Source: Leisingera caerulea DSM 24564 (GTDB taxonomy: Bacteria > Pseudomonadota > Alphaproteobacteria > Rhodobacterales > Rhodobacteraceae). Taken from it: a stretch of DNA of 64,000 nucleotides. The translations under genes were made by a program, and so were the position numbers. This document shows positions 55,868-64,000 of the stretch, piece after piece (positions within the stretch are counted from its first letter, which is position 1; each line of letters begins with the position of its first letter). The DNA is taken from assembly GCF_000473325.1 (NCBI RefSeq), contig NZ_KI421513.1, positions 1,559,217 through 1,623,216 on the forward strand, read 5' to 3'. The notes below the pieces were generated by a model. The model did no database searches. It was not told the origin of the DNA and saw nothing but the letters and a program-made list of their open reading frames with translations.

Positions 55868-56155
55868 ATGATTATCACCCATCCGATCCTCGGGCCGCGG
55901 GATTCACAGGAGTTCACCTATCTGGGCGACGCAAGCCTAATCGACCGGCCGGACTGGCAGGCCGCGGACGCAGCGGATCAGTTTCACGATTACCTGTACC
56001 TGCGCGACAACCCGGCGGGCGAGCACCGCGAGCTGTGGTTCCACGAGCAGGGCGACCGGTCCTGGCTGGTGGTGACCCGCAACACCGTGACCCATGAAAT
56101 CCTGAATGTCGAACTGGCCCGTGATGTGGCCCGGGCAAGGGGGCGCAGCAAATGA
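55868..56155 (+). CDS. soxD: Sarcosine oxidase subunit delta, zinc cysteines missing
   Basis: 95 residues. Clearly SoxD by context and length (HPILGPRDSQEFTYLGD, FHDYLYLRDNPAGEHRELWFHE). In the Corynebacterium enzyme this subunit binds zinc through Cys6, Cys9, His59 and Cys63 as I recall; here the matching residues are His5, Leu8, His59 and Asp63, and the protein has no Cys at all. It may be metal-free or bind another way. 15 bp after soxB; its stop overlaps soxA by 4 bp. Confidence 0.9.
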   Translation: MIITHPILGPRDSQEFTYLGDASLIDRPDWQAADAADQFHDYLYLRDNPAGEHRELWFHEQGDRSWLVVTRNTVTHEILNVELARDVARARGRSK

Positions 56156-59100
56156 CTGACGCAGTGATCAATGCCGGTGCCATGGCGTTCCGCGCCGATG
56201 GCAGCAATGGCGCCCGAAAGGGTGTTCAAGCGAACCGTCTGGACGGGGGGCTGATCAACGGCGCCAAGAAGCTGGGCTTCACCTTTGATGGCAAGCGCTA
56301 CCAGGGGTTTGAGGGCGACACGCTGGCCTCAGCGCTGCTGGCCAACGGCGTGCGGCTGATGGGCCGGTCGTTCAAGTACCACCGTCCGCGGGGCGTGCTG
56401 ACCTCCGGCTCGGAAGAGCCGAACGCGCTGGTTGAGCTGCGCAGCGGCGGGCGGCAGGAGCCGAACACCCGCGCCACCGTGGCGGAGCTGTATGACGGGC
56501 TGGAAGCGAACTCGCAAAACCGCTGGCCGTCGCTGAAGCATGACTTCATGGCGATCAATGACCGGTTCTCAAACTTCCTGACCGCGGGATTTTATTACAA
56601 GACCTTCATGTGGCCTGCGGCGTTCTGGGAGAAGCTGTACGAGCCGATTATCCGCAAGGCGGCGGGTCTGGGCAGCATCAGTTTCGAGGCCGATCCGGAT
56701 GCCTATGACAAGGGGTTCCTGCATTGCGACCTGCTGGTGATCGGGTCTGGCCCCACCGGTTTGATGGCGGCGCTGACCGCTGGCCGGGCCGGGGCGCAGG
56801 TGATCATTGCCGATGAGGACTTTCTGCTGGGCGGGCGCCTGAATGCCGAGAGTTTTGGTGTCGGGGATCTGACCGGTTCCGCCTGGGTGGCGCAGGTGCA
56901 GGCCGAGCTGGCCGCGATGCCGAACGTGCGGGTGATGCCGCGCACCACCATCATCGGCGCCTTTGATCACGGCATCTATGGCGCGGTGGAGCGGGTAGCG
57001 GATCACGTGCTGGCACCGGAAGCGGGCAAGCCGCGGCAGATCCTGTGGCGGATCTATTCCAAGCGGGCGATGCTGGCGGCGGGGGCCACCGAGCGTCCGA
57101 TTGCGTTTGAGAACAACGACCGTCCGGGCGTGATGCTGGCGGGTGCGGTGCGCGCCTATGCCAACCGCTGGGCGGTGACGCCGGACCAGACGGTTGCGGT
57201 TTTCACCAACAACGACGACGGCCACCGCACCGCGGCGGACCTGATCGCTAAGGGCGTGAAGGTCACGGCGGTGATAGACACCCGCGCGGATGCGCCTAAG
57301 GTCGAAGGCGCGGAGCTGCTTGCCGGTGCCCAGGTGATCGACACCAAAGGCCGGCTGGGTCTGGAATGGGCGCAGGTGCGCCTGGCAAACGGCTCCACCC
57401 GCGACGTGCCTTGCGGGGCGCTGGCGGTGTCCGGCGGCTGGAACCCTAATGTGCATCTGACCTGCCACCAGCGCGGCCGCCCGGCCTGGCGCGAGGATAT
57501 TGCCGCCTTTGTCCCCGCAGGCGAGCTGCCGCAGAATATGTCTGTGGCGGGTGCCGCCAATGGCGATTTCTCCACCGCTGCCGCGCTGCGGGCCGGTGCC
57601 GAGGGCGCTGTGGCCGCGCTGTCGGAGCTGGGGATCGAGGCGAAAGCCGCAGATCTGCCCGAGGCCGAGGATGCCCCGGTCAACGTGACACCCTTCTGGT
57701 ATGTGAAGGAAGGCAAGGGCCGCGCTTGGCTGGATCAGCAGAACGATGTGACCGTCAAAGACGTGAAACTGGCGCATCAGGAGAACTTCCGCTCTGTCGA
57801 GCACCTGAAGCGCTACACCACCCTGGGCATGGCGACCGATCAGGGCAAGACCTCCAACATGGGCGGTTTGGCGATCATGGCCGAACTGGCGGGCAAGCAA
57901 ATCCCCGAGGTCGGCACCACCATGTTCCGCCCGCCTTATACGCCAGTGTCCTTTGGGGTGATGGCAGGCCGGTCTGTGGGTGAGGAATTCCGCCCCACCC
58001 GCAAAACCCCGAGCCATAAATGGGCCGAGGAACAGGGCGCGGTGTTTGTCGAGGTGGGCCAGTGGCTGCGCGCGCAGTGGTTCCCCAAGGCGGGCGAAAC
58101 CCATTGGCGCCAGTCGGTGGACCGCGAGGTGCTGCAGACCCGCAATTCTGTCGGCGTCTGCGACGTGACCACGCTGGGCAAGATCGACGTGCAGGGCAAG
58201 GATGCCGCCGCGTTTCTGAACAAGATGTACGCCAACGCCTTTGCCAAGCTGCCGGTGGGCAAGGTCCGCTATGGCCTTATGCTGCGCGAGGACGGCATTG
58301 CCTATGACGACGGCACCGCCGCGCGCTTTGCCGAGGATCATTTCGTGGTGACCACCACCACCGCCAACGCAGTTCTGGTCTACCGCAACATGGAATTTGC
58401 GCGCCAGTGCCTGTTCCCTGATATGGATGTGCAGCTGATCTCGACCACCGAGGCCTGGGCGCAGTTCGCGGTGGCGGGTCCGAATGCCCGCAAGCTGTTG
58501 CAAAAGGTCGTGGACCCTGAGTTCGACATCTCGAACGAGGCGTTCCCCTTCATGGGCTGCGGTGAAATCACTGTGGCGGGCGGCTGCCGGGCGCGGCTGT
58601 TCCGGATCTCCTTCTCGGGCGAGCTGGCCTATGAGATCGCGGTTCCGACCCGCTATGGCGATGCGATGATCCGCAAGCTGATGGAGGCGGGCGAGGAGTT
58701 CGGCGCGGTTCCCTATGGCACCGAGGCGCTGGGCGTCATGCGGATCGAAAAGGGCCATGCGGCCGGCAATGAGCTGAACGGGACAACTTCGGCGCTGAAC
58801 CTTGGCATGGGCCGGATGGTCAGCAAGAAGAAGGACTGCATCGGCAACGTGTTGAGTGAGCGCGAAGGGATGAACCAGGAGGATGCACTGAAGCTGGTTG
58901 GGTTCAAGCCGGTGGATTCAAATGCCACTGTCTATGCCGGCGCGCATTTGATGAACTCTGATGGCGAGGTCAGTGCGGCCACCGATCAGGGTTATATCAC
59001 TTCGGCGGCCTATTCGCCGGTGCTGAAATCCTCGATCGGGATCGGCTTCCTGAAGAACGGCGATGCCCGCAAAGGCGAGGTCATCCGTGCGGTCAATCCG

Positions 59101-59178
59101 CTGGAAGGGCACGAGACCCAGGTCGAAGTCGTCAGCGCGCATTTTGTGGATCCGGAAGGGGAGCGTCTCCGTGGGTAA
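56152..59178 (+). CDS. soxA: Sarcosine oxidase subunit alpha
   Basis: 1008 residues. The N-terminal 2Fe-2S-ferredoxin-like domain lies at about 35-110 (FTFDGKRYQGFEGDTLASALLANG). A pyridine-nucleotide-binding domain with LLVIGSGPTGLMAAL near 196 follows. The C-terminal aminomethyltransferase (GcvT-like) domain is at about 610-1000 (SVGVCDVTTLGKIDVQGKDAAAFLN, GYITSAAYSPVLKSSIGIGF), which binds tetrahydrofolate. Length is normal. Overlaps soxD by 4 bp and soxG by 8 bp. Confidence 0.96.
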   Translation: MTDAVINAGAMAFRADGSNGARKGVQANRLDGGLINGAKKLGFTFDGKRYQGFEGDTLASALLANGVRLMGRSFKYHRPRGVLTSGSEEPNALVELRSGGRQEPNTRATVAELYDGLEANSQNRWPSLKHDFMAINDRFSNFLTAGFYYKTFMWPAAFWEKLYEPIIRKAAGLGSISFEADPDAYDKGFLHCDLLVIGSGPTGLMAALTAGRAGAQVIIADEDFLLGGRLNAESFGVGDLTGSAWVAQVQAELAAMPNVRVMPRTTIIGAFDHGIYGAVERVADHVLAPEAGKPRQILWRIYSKRAMLAAGATERPIAFENNDRPGVMLAGAVRAYANRWAVTPDQTVAVFTNNDDGHRTAADLIAKGVKVTAVIDTRADAPKVEGAELLAGAQVIDTKGRLGLEWAQVRLANGSTRDVPCGALAVSGGWNPNVHLTCHQRGRPAWREDIAAFVPAGELPQNMSVAGAANGDFSTAAALRAGAEGAVAALSELGIEAKAADLPEAEDAPVNVTPFWYVKEGKGRAWLDQQNDVTVKDVKLAHQENFRSVEHLKRYTTLGMATDQGKTSNMGGLAIMAELAGKQIPEVGTTMFRPPYTPVSFGVMAGRSVGEEFRPTRKTPSHKWAEEQGAVFVEVGQWLRAQWFPKAGETHWRQSVDREVLQTRNSVGVCDVTTLGKIDVQGKDAAAFLNKMYANAFAKLPVGKVRYGLMLREDGIAYDDGTAARFAEDHFVVTTTTANAVLVYRNMEFARQCLFPDMDVQLISTTEAWAQFAVAGPNARKLLQKVVDPEFDISNEAFPFMGCGEITVAGGCRARLFRISFSGELAYEIAVPTRYGDAMIRKLMEAGEEFGAVPYGTEALGVMRIEKGHAAGNELNGTTSALNLGMGRMVSKKKDCIGNVLSEREGMNQEDALKLVGFKPVDSNATVYAGAHLMNSDGEVSAATDQGYITSAAYSPVLKSSIGIGFLKNGDARKGEVIRAVNPLEGHETQVEVVSAHFVDPEGERLRG

Positions 59179-59752
59179 GTTTGATAATCATGGTCTGAAA
59201 GCCATCTCTCCGCTGGGCGGGCATGAACCGCGGGCGGACACTTTCACCGGGCTGCTGATCCGTGAAGTCACCGACCGGGCGCTGGCCTCTTTGGCGATAC
59301 GCCAGGGGCAGGCGGAAGCGGTGAACGCCGCGGCCGCCTCGTATCTGGGCGGTCCCCTGCCGGAGCCTGCCAGCTGGAGCGCGGCAGGGGAGTTTGCCGC
59401 CTGGTGGATGGGCCCGGATCTGTGGATGGTCTCTGCGCCGCATGACAGCCACGAACTGCTGGCGGCTGATCTGAAGCAGGCGGTGGGCGAGGCTGGATCG
59501 GTGGTGGAGCAGACCGATGGCTGGTGCTGTTTCGGCTTGGAAGGCGTGCGCTGTTTTGATGTGCTGGAACGGCTGTGCAACGCCAATGTCCGCGCGGGCA
59601 AAGCGGGCGATGCGACCCGCACCTCGATGGAGCATCTGGGTGTTTTCCTGCTGTGCCATGAACCGGGCCAGAGATATTCGATCATCGGCCCGCGGTCGTC
59701 GGCGGCATCGCTGCATCATGCGCTGGTGGCGGCGGCCAAGTCGGTGATCTGA
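59171..59752 (+). CDS. soxG: Sarcosine oxidase subunit gamma
   Basis: 193 residues starting at GTG 59171 (VGKFDNHGLKAISPLGG), preceded by GGGAG within the soxA end. Family signatures: TGLLIREVTDRALASLAIRQG, DLWMVSAPHDSHELL, SVVEQTDGWCCFGLEG and TRTSMEHLGVFLLCHEPGQRY. SoxG stabilises the alpha-beta assembly. The 8-bp overlap with soxA indicates translational coupling. A strong terminator follows. Confidence 0.93.
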   Translation: MGKFDNHGLKAISPLGGHEPRADTFTGLLIREVTDRALASLAIRQGQAEAVNAAAASYLGGPLPEPASWSAAGEFAAWWMGPDLWMVSAPHDSHELLAADLKQAVGEAGSVVEQTDGWCCFGLEGVRCFDVLERLCNANVRAGKAGDATRTSMEHLGVFLLCHEPGQRYSIIGPRSSAASLHHALVAAAKSVI

Positions 59753-59770
59753 TCGCCGCGAGAAAGACGA

Positions 59771-59801
59771 AACGCCGCGCATAGTCTGCGCGGCGTTTTT
59801 T
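59771..59801 (+). terminator. Rho-independent terminator of soxBDAG
   Basis: 10-bp stem AACGCCGCGC (59771-59780)/GCGCGGCGTT (59788-59797-region) with loop ATAGTCT, followed by a T-run to 59801. It reaches into the end of the convergent AhpD-like gene and might act in both directions. Confidence 0.9.
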
Positions 59802-60330
59802 ATCGGCTTGCAGTAAGGCGCCGCATCACCGACAGGTCGCAGGCTGTCGCATGGCCCATTGCGCGCTTGATGCCTGGCAGCATCGCAGCCCCGTTCATGG
59901 CAAAAGACAGCTCAATCAGACCGGCATCGCCGTAGGTGCCGGTTACTGCGCTGCGGGCTTCTGGGTCGTCCTCGCGCCGGGCGGTGACCGCGTCGGCCAG
60001 CCGGACAACTGGGGCAAGTTCCGGCGGCAGGGTCTGGAAATCTGCCCTGAGGACGTCGTTGATAAGTTCCTCATCCAACCCGCCGGCCCGCGCCAGATTG
60101 ATCTCGACCTCAACGCAGGTGCCGCAGTCTGCGGCAAGTGCGCCGCGCAGGCGGGCAGCGTGGTAGGCGGCAGCCGGAACGTGGCGGTTGGGATCAAGAA
60201 ACCCGAAAATCCTGTTGTAACGCGACAGCAGGGAAAAATTCGTCCGCGCGATGTGGCGGACATAATCCAGGCTTGCGCCAATCCGCTTTTCCGCGCGGCG
60301 GATAAAAAATGTGGCAACTGCGGTCAGCAT
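59800..60330 (-). CDS. AhpD-like (carboxymuconolactone decarboxylase family) protein
   Basis: 176 residues. The helical CMD/AhpD fold is recognisable from LRGALAADCGTCVEVEINLARAGGLDEELINDVLRADF, with a CxxC redox pair as in AhpD. The catalytic His that normally follows the second Cys (CxxCxxxH) is Glu here, so activity may differ. Related proteins are often peroxidase or thiol-disulfide partners. ATG 60330 has GAGAGG upstream. Convergent with soxG and downstream of the GlxA-type regulator gene by 98 bp. Confidence 0.82.
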   Translation of the reverse strand: MLTAVATFFIRRAEKRIGASLDYVRHIARTNFSLLSRYNRIFGFLDPNRHVPAAAYHAARLRGALAADCGTCVEVEINLARAGGLDEELINDVLRADFQTLPPELAPVVRLADAVTARREDDPEARSAVTGTYGDAGLIELSFAMNGAAMLPGIKRAMGHATACDLSVMRRLTASR

Positions 60331-60428
60331 CACCGTGTCCTCTCAAAACAGGTTGCACCTATAGGGAGAGTTTAGCGGCTGCCGAGGACCCTGGCCCGGG
60401 GAATTGCGCCGCAACTGCCCCGAATGCG

Positions 60429-61433
60429 TCAGGCAGAGGGGATCGGCCGGTTGTCCTGGACCCGGAACAGGTTCACCTTGCGGCGTTCCTCCTGCGGGGT
60501 GACGCCGAAGCTGTCGCGGTAGTGCTGCGACAGGGTGGAGGAGGTGGCGTAGCCAACCGCATTTGCAATCGAAGTGATCGAGTCGCGGGAGTACATCACC
60601 AGCTGCCGCGCCGCGTTCATCCGCAGGGTACGGTAATAGATCGCGGGGCTTTGGCCGGTGGCGGCCTTGAAGCTGCGTTCCAGCTGGCGCGGCGAGACGC
60701 CGATTTCGCTGGCCGCATCGCGGATCGACACCGGGTGCTCCAGGTTGTCGGCAAACAGTTCAACCGCTTTGGCGACCGGCGGCGGCAGGCTGTCGGCGGT
60801 GCTGTCGGTCTTGAAGGCAGGGATCTTCTGGCGCACGCCCTCGGCCCGGACCATCGGGTGCTGGAACCAGCAGGCGACTTCGGTCATCACCGCGTCGCCC
60901 AGGGCCTGTTCAATAAGTTTCAGAGACAGGTCGAACATCGCCGCGGCGCCGCTGGCGGTAAAGCGGCGGCGGTCGAGGACAATCACGTCGTCGACGGTGG
61001 CCAGCGACGGGAATTCGGCGGAAAACGCGGCCTTGTAGCACCAGTGCACCGAGCAGCTGTGGCCGTCCAGCAGGCCGGAGCGGGCCAGCGGGAACACGCC
61101 GCCGGAGACCGCGCCCATTTCGGTGCCATGGCGGGCGAGGTGGCGCAGCTTGCCGTTGGAGCCCTTGGGATCTTCGAATTTGCCTTGCGGGCTGGACAGC
61201 AGGAACAGGGTGTCGATGTCCTCAGTCTGGTCCAGGGAGCAGTCGGGCTGGAACGCCACATTGGCGGAGGCGTTCACGCTGGCACCGGTTTCGGAGATCA
61301 GCTTCCATCGGAAAGTTTCGGTGCCGGCAATTTCATTTGCCGCGCGCAGGGGTTCGATGGCCGACGTCAGGCAGGCCATTGGAAAGCCGGGAAAAATCAG
61401 AAAACCGAGGGTCATGGTGTTGTCGCGCTGCAT
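60429..61433 (-). CDS. GlxA family (DJ-1/PfpI plus AraC HTH) regulator, GbdR-like
   Basis: 334 residues. N-terminal GATase1-like domain (about 5-185: LGFLIFPGFPMACLTSAIEPLRAANEIAG, MGAVSGGVFPLARSGLLDG). C-terminal AraC HTH pair (about 225-320: HPVSIRDAASEIGVSPRQLERSFKAATGQSP, YYRTLRMNAARQLVMYS, ITSIANAVGYATSSTLSQHYRDSFGVTP). Regulators of this build include Pseudomonas GbdR and SouR, which control glycine betaine and sarcosine catabolism. Its place between soxBDAG and tmm supports a similar job; this is inference. The ribosome site is weak. Confidence 0.87.
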   Translation of the reverse strand: MQRDNTMTLGFLIFPGFPMACLTSAIEPLRAANEIAGTETFRWKLISETGASVNASANVAFQPDCSLDQTEDIDTLFLLSSPQGKFEDPKGSNGKLRHLARHGTEMGAVSGGVFPLARSGLLDGHSCSVHWCYKAAFSAEFPSLATVDDVIVLDRRRFTASGAAAMFDLSLKLIEQALGDAVMTEVACWFQHPMVRAEGVRQKIPAFKTDSTADSLPPPVAKAVELFADNLEHPVSIRDAASEIGVSPRQLERSFKAATGQSPAIYYRTLRMNAARQLVMYSRDSITSIANAVGYATSSTLSQHYRDSFGVTPQEERRKVNLFRVQDNRPIPSA

Positions 61434-61524
61434 GGGGTTGATCTTAGCTTGCGAAGAGGGATTCGCACAGCAGCGAAAGGGTGCCCGCACCGTACAGGAA
61501 GGGAAACGGCGCGGGCGCATCTGC

Positions 61525-62871
61525 TTAGTTCTGCAGATATGCTTCCAGCGAGTCGTCCAGGGCGTCCTTCCACGGGGTGTGGTGCACGGGCGCCATGGTG
61601 CCGGTGATGACCGATTTGTAGGAGTTATTGCGGAAGGCCATGATGTCCTTGGCCTTGTGGCCCTTCCACTCATAGAAGGCCTGGCAGGCGCCGGCCACGT
61701 CGAAGGTCGGGTAGTCGGTCTCCTCAATCAGCTCCAGCACATAGTCGCCCTGGTATTTGATCGCGTATTTGACGTCGTCCGAGGCTTCTTCGCGCTCTTC
61801 GCGTTCCTTGACGTCGGCCAGCAGGGTGTCCTTGTCGGCGGGGATTTCGATCTTGCCCATGATCGCGTCGCGGACCCACCAGGCCTGGGCGTCGAACATG
61901 TTGAAGGTGAACCACTGATCCTGCATGCCCAGATAGAACATCTTGGGGTTATGCACATAGACCACGCCCTTATACAGGTCGGCGGCGGCCAGGCGGTTGG
62001 CGGTCTTCAGGCGCAGATCGTCCGGCAGGAAGTTGAAATAGTGCTTGTAGCCGGTGCAGAGGATGATCGCGTCGACCTGCTTCTGGGTGCCGTCGACGAA
62101 GGTGGCGGTGTTGCCGCTGACCGATTCCAGCGCCGGTTTCTCTTCCCAGTTGTCCGGCCATTTGAAGCCCATCGGCGCCGAGCGGTAGGAGGAGGTGATG
62201 GACTTGCAGCCGTATTTCCAGCACTGGGAGCCGATGTCTTCGGCGGAGTAGGAGGCGCCGAGGATCAGGATGTCCTTGTCCTTGAACTCGCGTGCGTCGC
62301 GGAAGTCGTGGGCGTGCAGCACGCGGCCGTTGAAGGTGTCGAAACCGGGGTAGAACGGCACGTTCGGGGTCGAGAAATGGCCGGAGGCGCAGATCACGTG
62401 GTCGAAGTCTTCCTTGTAGGTGCTGTCCTTGGAGTGGTCGTGCACGGTGACGGTGAAGTTGCCCGCGTCCTCGTTGTATTCGACCCAGCGGATGGCGGAG
62501 TTGAAGCGGATCCACTTGCGCACGCCGGCCTTCTTCACGCGGCCTTCGATATAGTCGAACAGAACCGCGCGCGGCGGGTAGGAGGCGATCTGCTTGCCGA
62601 AATGCTCCTCAAACGAATAGTCGGCAAATTCGAGGCCTTCCTTGGGGCCGTTTGACCACAGGTAGCGGTACATCGAGCAGTGCACCGGCTCGCCGTTTTC
62701 ATCCAGGCCGGTGCGCCAGGTGTAGTTCCACAGCCCGCCCCAGTCGTCCTGCTTTTCAAAGCAGACGATCTCCGGAATCTCTTCGCCCTTGTTGGCGGCG
62801 GATTGGAATGCGCGGAGCTGGGCCAGGCCGGAGGGGCCGGCGCCGATGATGGCGATTCTCTTCTTGGTCAT
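61525..62871 (-). CDS. tmm: Trimethylamine monooxygenase
   Basis: FAD-dependent flavin monooxygenase of 448 residues oxidising trimethylamine to its N-oxide with NADPH and O2; the marine Roseobacter and SAR11 marker. FAD motif [13 protein letters not shown] at 10, FMO signature [13 protein letters not shown] near 170, NADPH motif [12 protein letters not shown] near 190. Tmm-typical stretches include [21 protein letters not shown] and [20 protein letters not shown]. Start at 62871 has GGGAG upstream. It is upstream of the GlxA-type regulator (91 bp gap) and divergent from the binding-protein gene. Confidence 0.95.
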   Translation of the reverse strand: MTKKRIAIIGAGPSGLAQLRAFQSAANKGEEIPEIVCFEKQDDWGGLWNYTWRTGLDENGEPVHCSMYRYLWSNGPKEGLEFADYSFEEHFGKQIASYPPRAVLFDYIEGRVKKAGVRKWIRFNSAIRWVEYNEDAGNFTVTVHDHSKDSTYKEDFDHVICASGHFSTPNVPFYPGFDTFNGRVLHAHDFRDAREFKDKDILILGASYSAEDIGSQCWKYGCKSITSSYRSAPMGFKWPDNWEEKPALESVSGNTATFVDGTQKQVDAIILCTGYKHYFNFLPDDLRLKTANRLAAADLYKGVVYVHNPKMFYLGMQDQWFTFNMFDAQAWWVRDAIMGKIEIPADKDTLLADVKEREEREEASDDVKYAIKYQGDYVLELIEETDYPTFDVAGACQAFYEWKGHKAKDIMAFRNNSYKSVITGTMAPVHHTPWKDALDDSLEAYLQN

Positions 62872-62882
62872 GTGGCTCTCCC

Positions 62883-62898
62883 ATTGGTATAGACCAAT
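62883..62898. promoter_or_regulatory. Operator-like inverted repeat upstream of tmm (site 1)
   Basis: ATTGGTATAGACCAAT, perfect 6-bp arms around 4 bp, 12 bp before the tmm start. A related repeat follows at 62916-62929; centres are 32 bp apart, about three helical turns. Confidence 0.65.
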
Positions 62899-62915
62899 AT
62901 GTCTGTTTGGTTCTT

Positions 62916-62929
62916 TTGGTCTGATCCAA
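62916..62929. promoter_or_regulatory. Operator-like inverted repeat upstream of tmm (site 2)
   Basis: TTGGTCTGATCCAA, arms TTGG/CCAA. Same half-site as site 1. The region to 63035 is AT-rich and should contain the promoters of both divergent genes. Confidence 0.6.
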
Positions 62930-63035
62930 TAAGGTCCAAAATTGCACCGCCGAGTCAACATATTTTCACGGAGGGAATAGTATTTTTCCCGGATTGGACT
63001 GGCAGGGCGGAGAATTATCGTTAGGATTCAGAACA

Positions 63036-64000
63036 TGAAGACGACGAGTTTTGCACACCAGCTGGCCGCCCGCGCGGCGCTGCCCCGGCTGTCGGTGGGA
63101 ATGACAGAATCAGTGAATATCGGTTTTCTGGGACCGCTTTCGGGGCAGGCCGAGAGCTGGGGGCTGCCCGGGCTGAACGGCTGCCGGATCTGGGAGGACG
63201 GTCTGAACAAGGCCGGCGGGCTGCTGATCGGCGGCCGCCGCTACCCGATCCGCATCCACTCATATGACTGCGGCCATGACCCCGAACGCTCCCTGGAGGG
63301 CGCGGTGGAGCTGGTGCAGAAGCACAACGTCAAACTGATGCTGATGCTGGGCGGGGACACGTTTGCGGCGGTGCGCGACTTTCTGATGCGCAACAAGGTG
63401 CTGACATCGACCCTGCTGCCAACCGATCTGTCGCCGGACACGCCTTATCTGATTGCGCCCAGCGAGGCGCATCCGATCCAGAATGTGACGGGGGTGGCCT
63501 GGCTGGCGGAAAACCGGCCGGAGCTGAAGACGGTTGCGCTGTGCAGCCAGGCCGATCTGCTGGGGCTGCCTGCGCAGGCAGTCTACCGCGCGGCGTTCAA
63601 GGCGGCGGACAAGCAGATCCTGCGGGAAGTGCAGTATGATCCGGAAACCAGCGATCCGGGGCCGGTGGTGGATCCGATGCTGGAGAGCGGCGCCGATATC
63701 CTGTGCTGGTGCTCGTCTTATGCGCCGATGGTGCATGCGATGACGGAATATGCCTATGCCAAGGGGTTCACGGGGCAGATCATCAGCTGCACCATGGATG
63801 GCTATGACCAGCTGGTGGAGAAGACCTCAGCCGAATTCATGGAAGGGGTGGTGTTCCAGTTCCCGGACTTCGACGATCCGATGCTGCGGGAGAAGGCGTT
63901 TTTCTTCAACCGCCCGCATGTGTTTTTTGAGGAGTACAACCGCCGCTTCCCCGGCAGCTGGTCGGCGGTGAGCTGGGAGTATGTGGCGATCCTGGATATC
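63036..64000 (+). CDS. Leu/Ile/Val-binding-type (AmiC/urea-like) ligand-binding protein, 3' end beyond window
   Basis: First 321 residues of a type I periplasmic-binding fold protein: NIGFLGPLSGQAESWGLPGLNGCRIWEDGLNKAGG, RIHSYDCGHDPERSLEGAVELV, DILCWCSSYAPMVHAMTEYAYAKGFTG. Branched-chain amino acid, urea and amide binders share this fold. The N-terminus (MKTTSFAHQLAARAALPRLSVG) has no hydrophobic core, so no ordinary signal peptide is seen. It may be a cytoplasmic ligand sensor like AmiC, or use an unrecognised export route. AGGA precedes the ATG. Divergent from tmm. Confidence 0.85.

Noticed and set aside
56569..58758. 729-residue minus-strand open frame inside soxA
   Set aside because: It is the antisense of a conserved coding region in a GC-rich genome; composition (His, Arg, Gln, Gly) is typical of a shadow frame.

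Overview
This GC-rich 64 kb window looks chromosomal and comes from an alphaproteobacterium of the marine Roseobacter group (Rhodobacteraceae; Ruegeria, Phaeobacter or Leisingera-like). The evidence is a trimethylamine monooxygenase, a heterotetrameric sarcosine oxidase operon, an Irr-type iron control element in front of mbfA, alphaproteobacterial LexA boxes (GAAC-N7-GAAC), several family-restricted small proteins, and repeated palindromic elements between genes. I see no rRNA, tRNA, CRISPR array, insertion sequence, prophage or plasmid gene. Coding density is high, with many 4-bp ATGA start/stop overlaps.

Layout. 1-4.7 kb: the 5' part of polA, an SDR oxidoreductase, a flavodoxin-like protein, a CHCC zinc-finger protein, an ABC ATPase without a permease, and DUF1203. 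4.9-7.9 kb: dnaE2, an error-prone polymerase with a LexA-like box and apparently no C-terminal OB domain. 8-12 kb: gpmI-envC-ctpA (glycolysis and cell-envelope proteolysis). 12.5-14.3 kb: ada overlapping a PEP-mutase-superfamily gene. 14.5-17.6 kb: Rhodobacteraceae-type unknowns, a lipoprotein and a CPBP protease. 17.7-20 kb: accD-folC. 20-22 kb: bestrophin-zapE. 22-27 kb: an MFS transporter and a four-gene unit (EamA exporter, HAD phosphatase, ornithine cyclodeaminase-like enzyme, alpha/beta hydrolase). 27.5-30.3 kb: fghA-sthA-yaiI. 30.5-34 kb: AEC transporter, MbfA iron exporter with Irr box, TetR regulator, cytochrome c'-like protein. 34-37 kb: imuB with a perfect LexA box, ArsR regulator, DUF2794. 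37-40 kb: NlpC/P60 and M17 peptidases and a small helical protein. 40-44 kb: carbonic anhydrase convergent with a cyclase-like DUF3095 protein, an MFS transporter, and asd. 44-46.6 kb: an unknown and a DUF4139 (MuiA-like) protein.

46.8-54.3 kb holds a complete homoprotocatechuate meta-cleavage pathway (hpaF, hpaE, hpaD, an aromatic-amino-acid decarboxylase, a fumarylacetoacetase-family enzyme, hpaH, hpcH). It is transcribed away from the MarR-type repressor hpaR, with a 20-bp palindrome between them. It should convert 3,4-dihydroxyphenylacetate to pyruvate and succinate semialdehyde.

54.6-64 kb is a methylated-amine block: soxBDAG (sarcosine to glycine plus a folate-bound C1 unit), an AhpD-like protein, a GlxA/GbdR-type regulator, tmm (trimethylamine to its N-oxide), and a divergent Leu/Ile/Val-binding-type protein cut by the window end.

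The most notable findings are an SOS mutasome split over 27 kb, at least two families of palindromic intergenic repeats, an SoxD without its zinc cysteines, a decarboxylase inside the hpa operon, and a terminator hairpin that contains the stop codons of two convergent genes. I found no clearly new multi-gene system.
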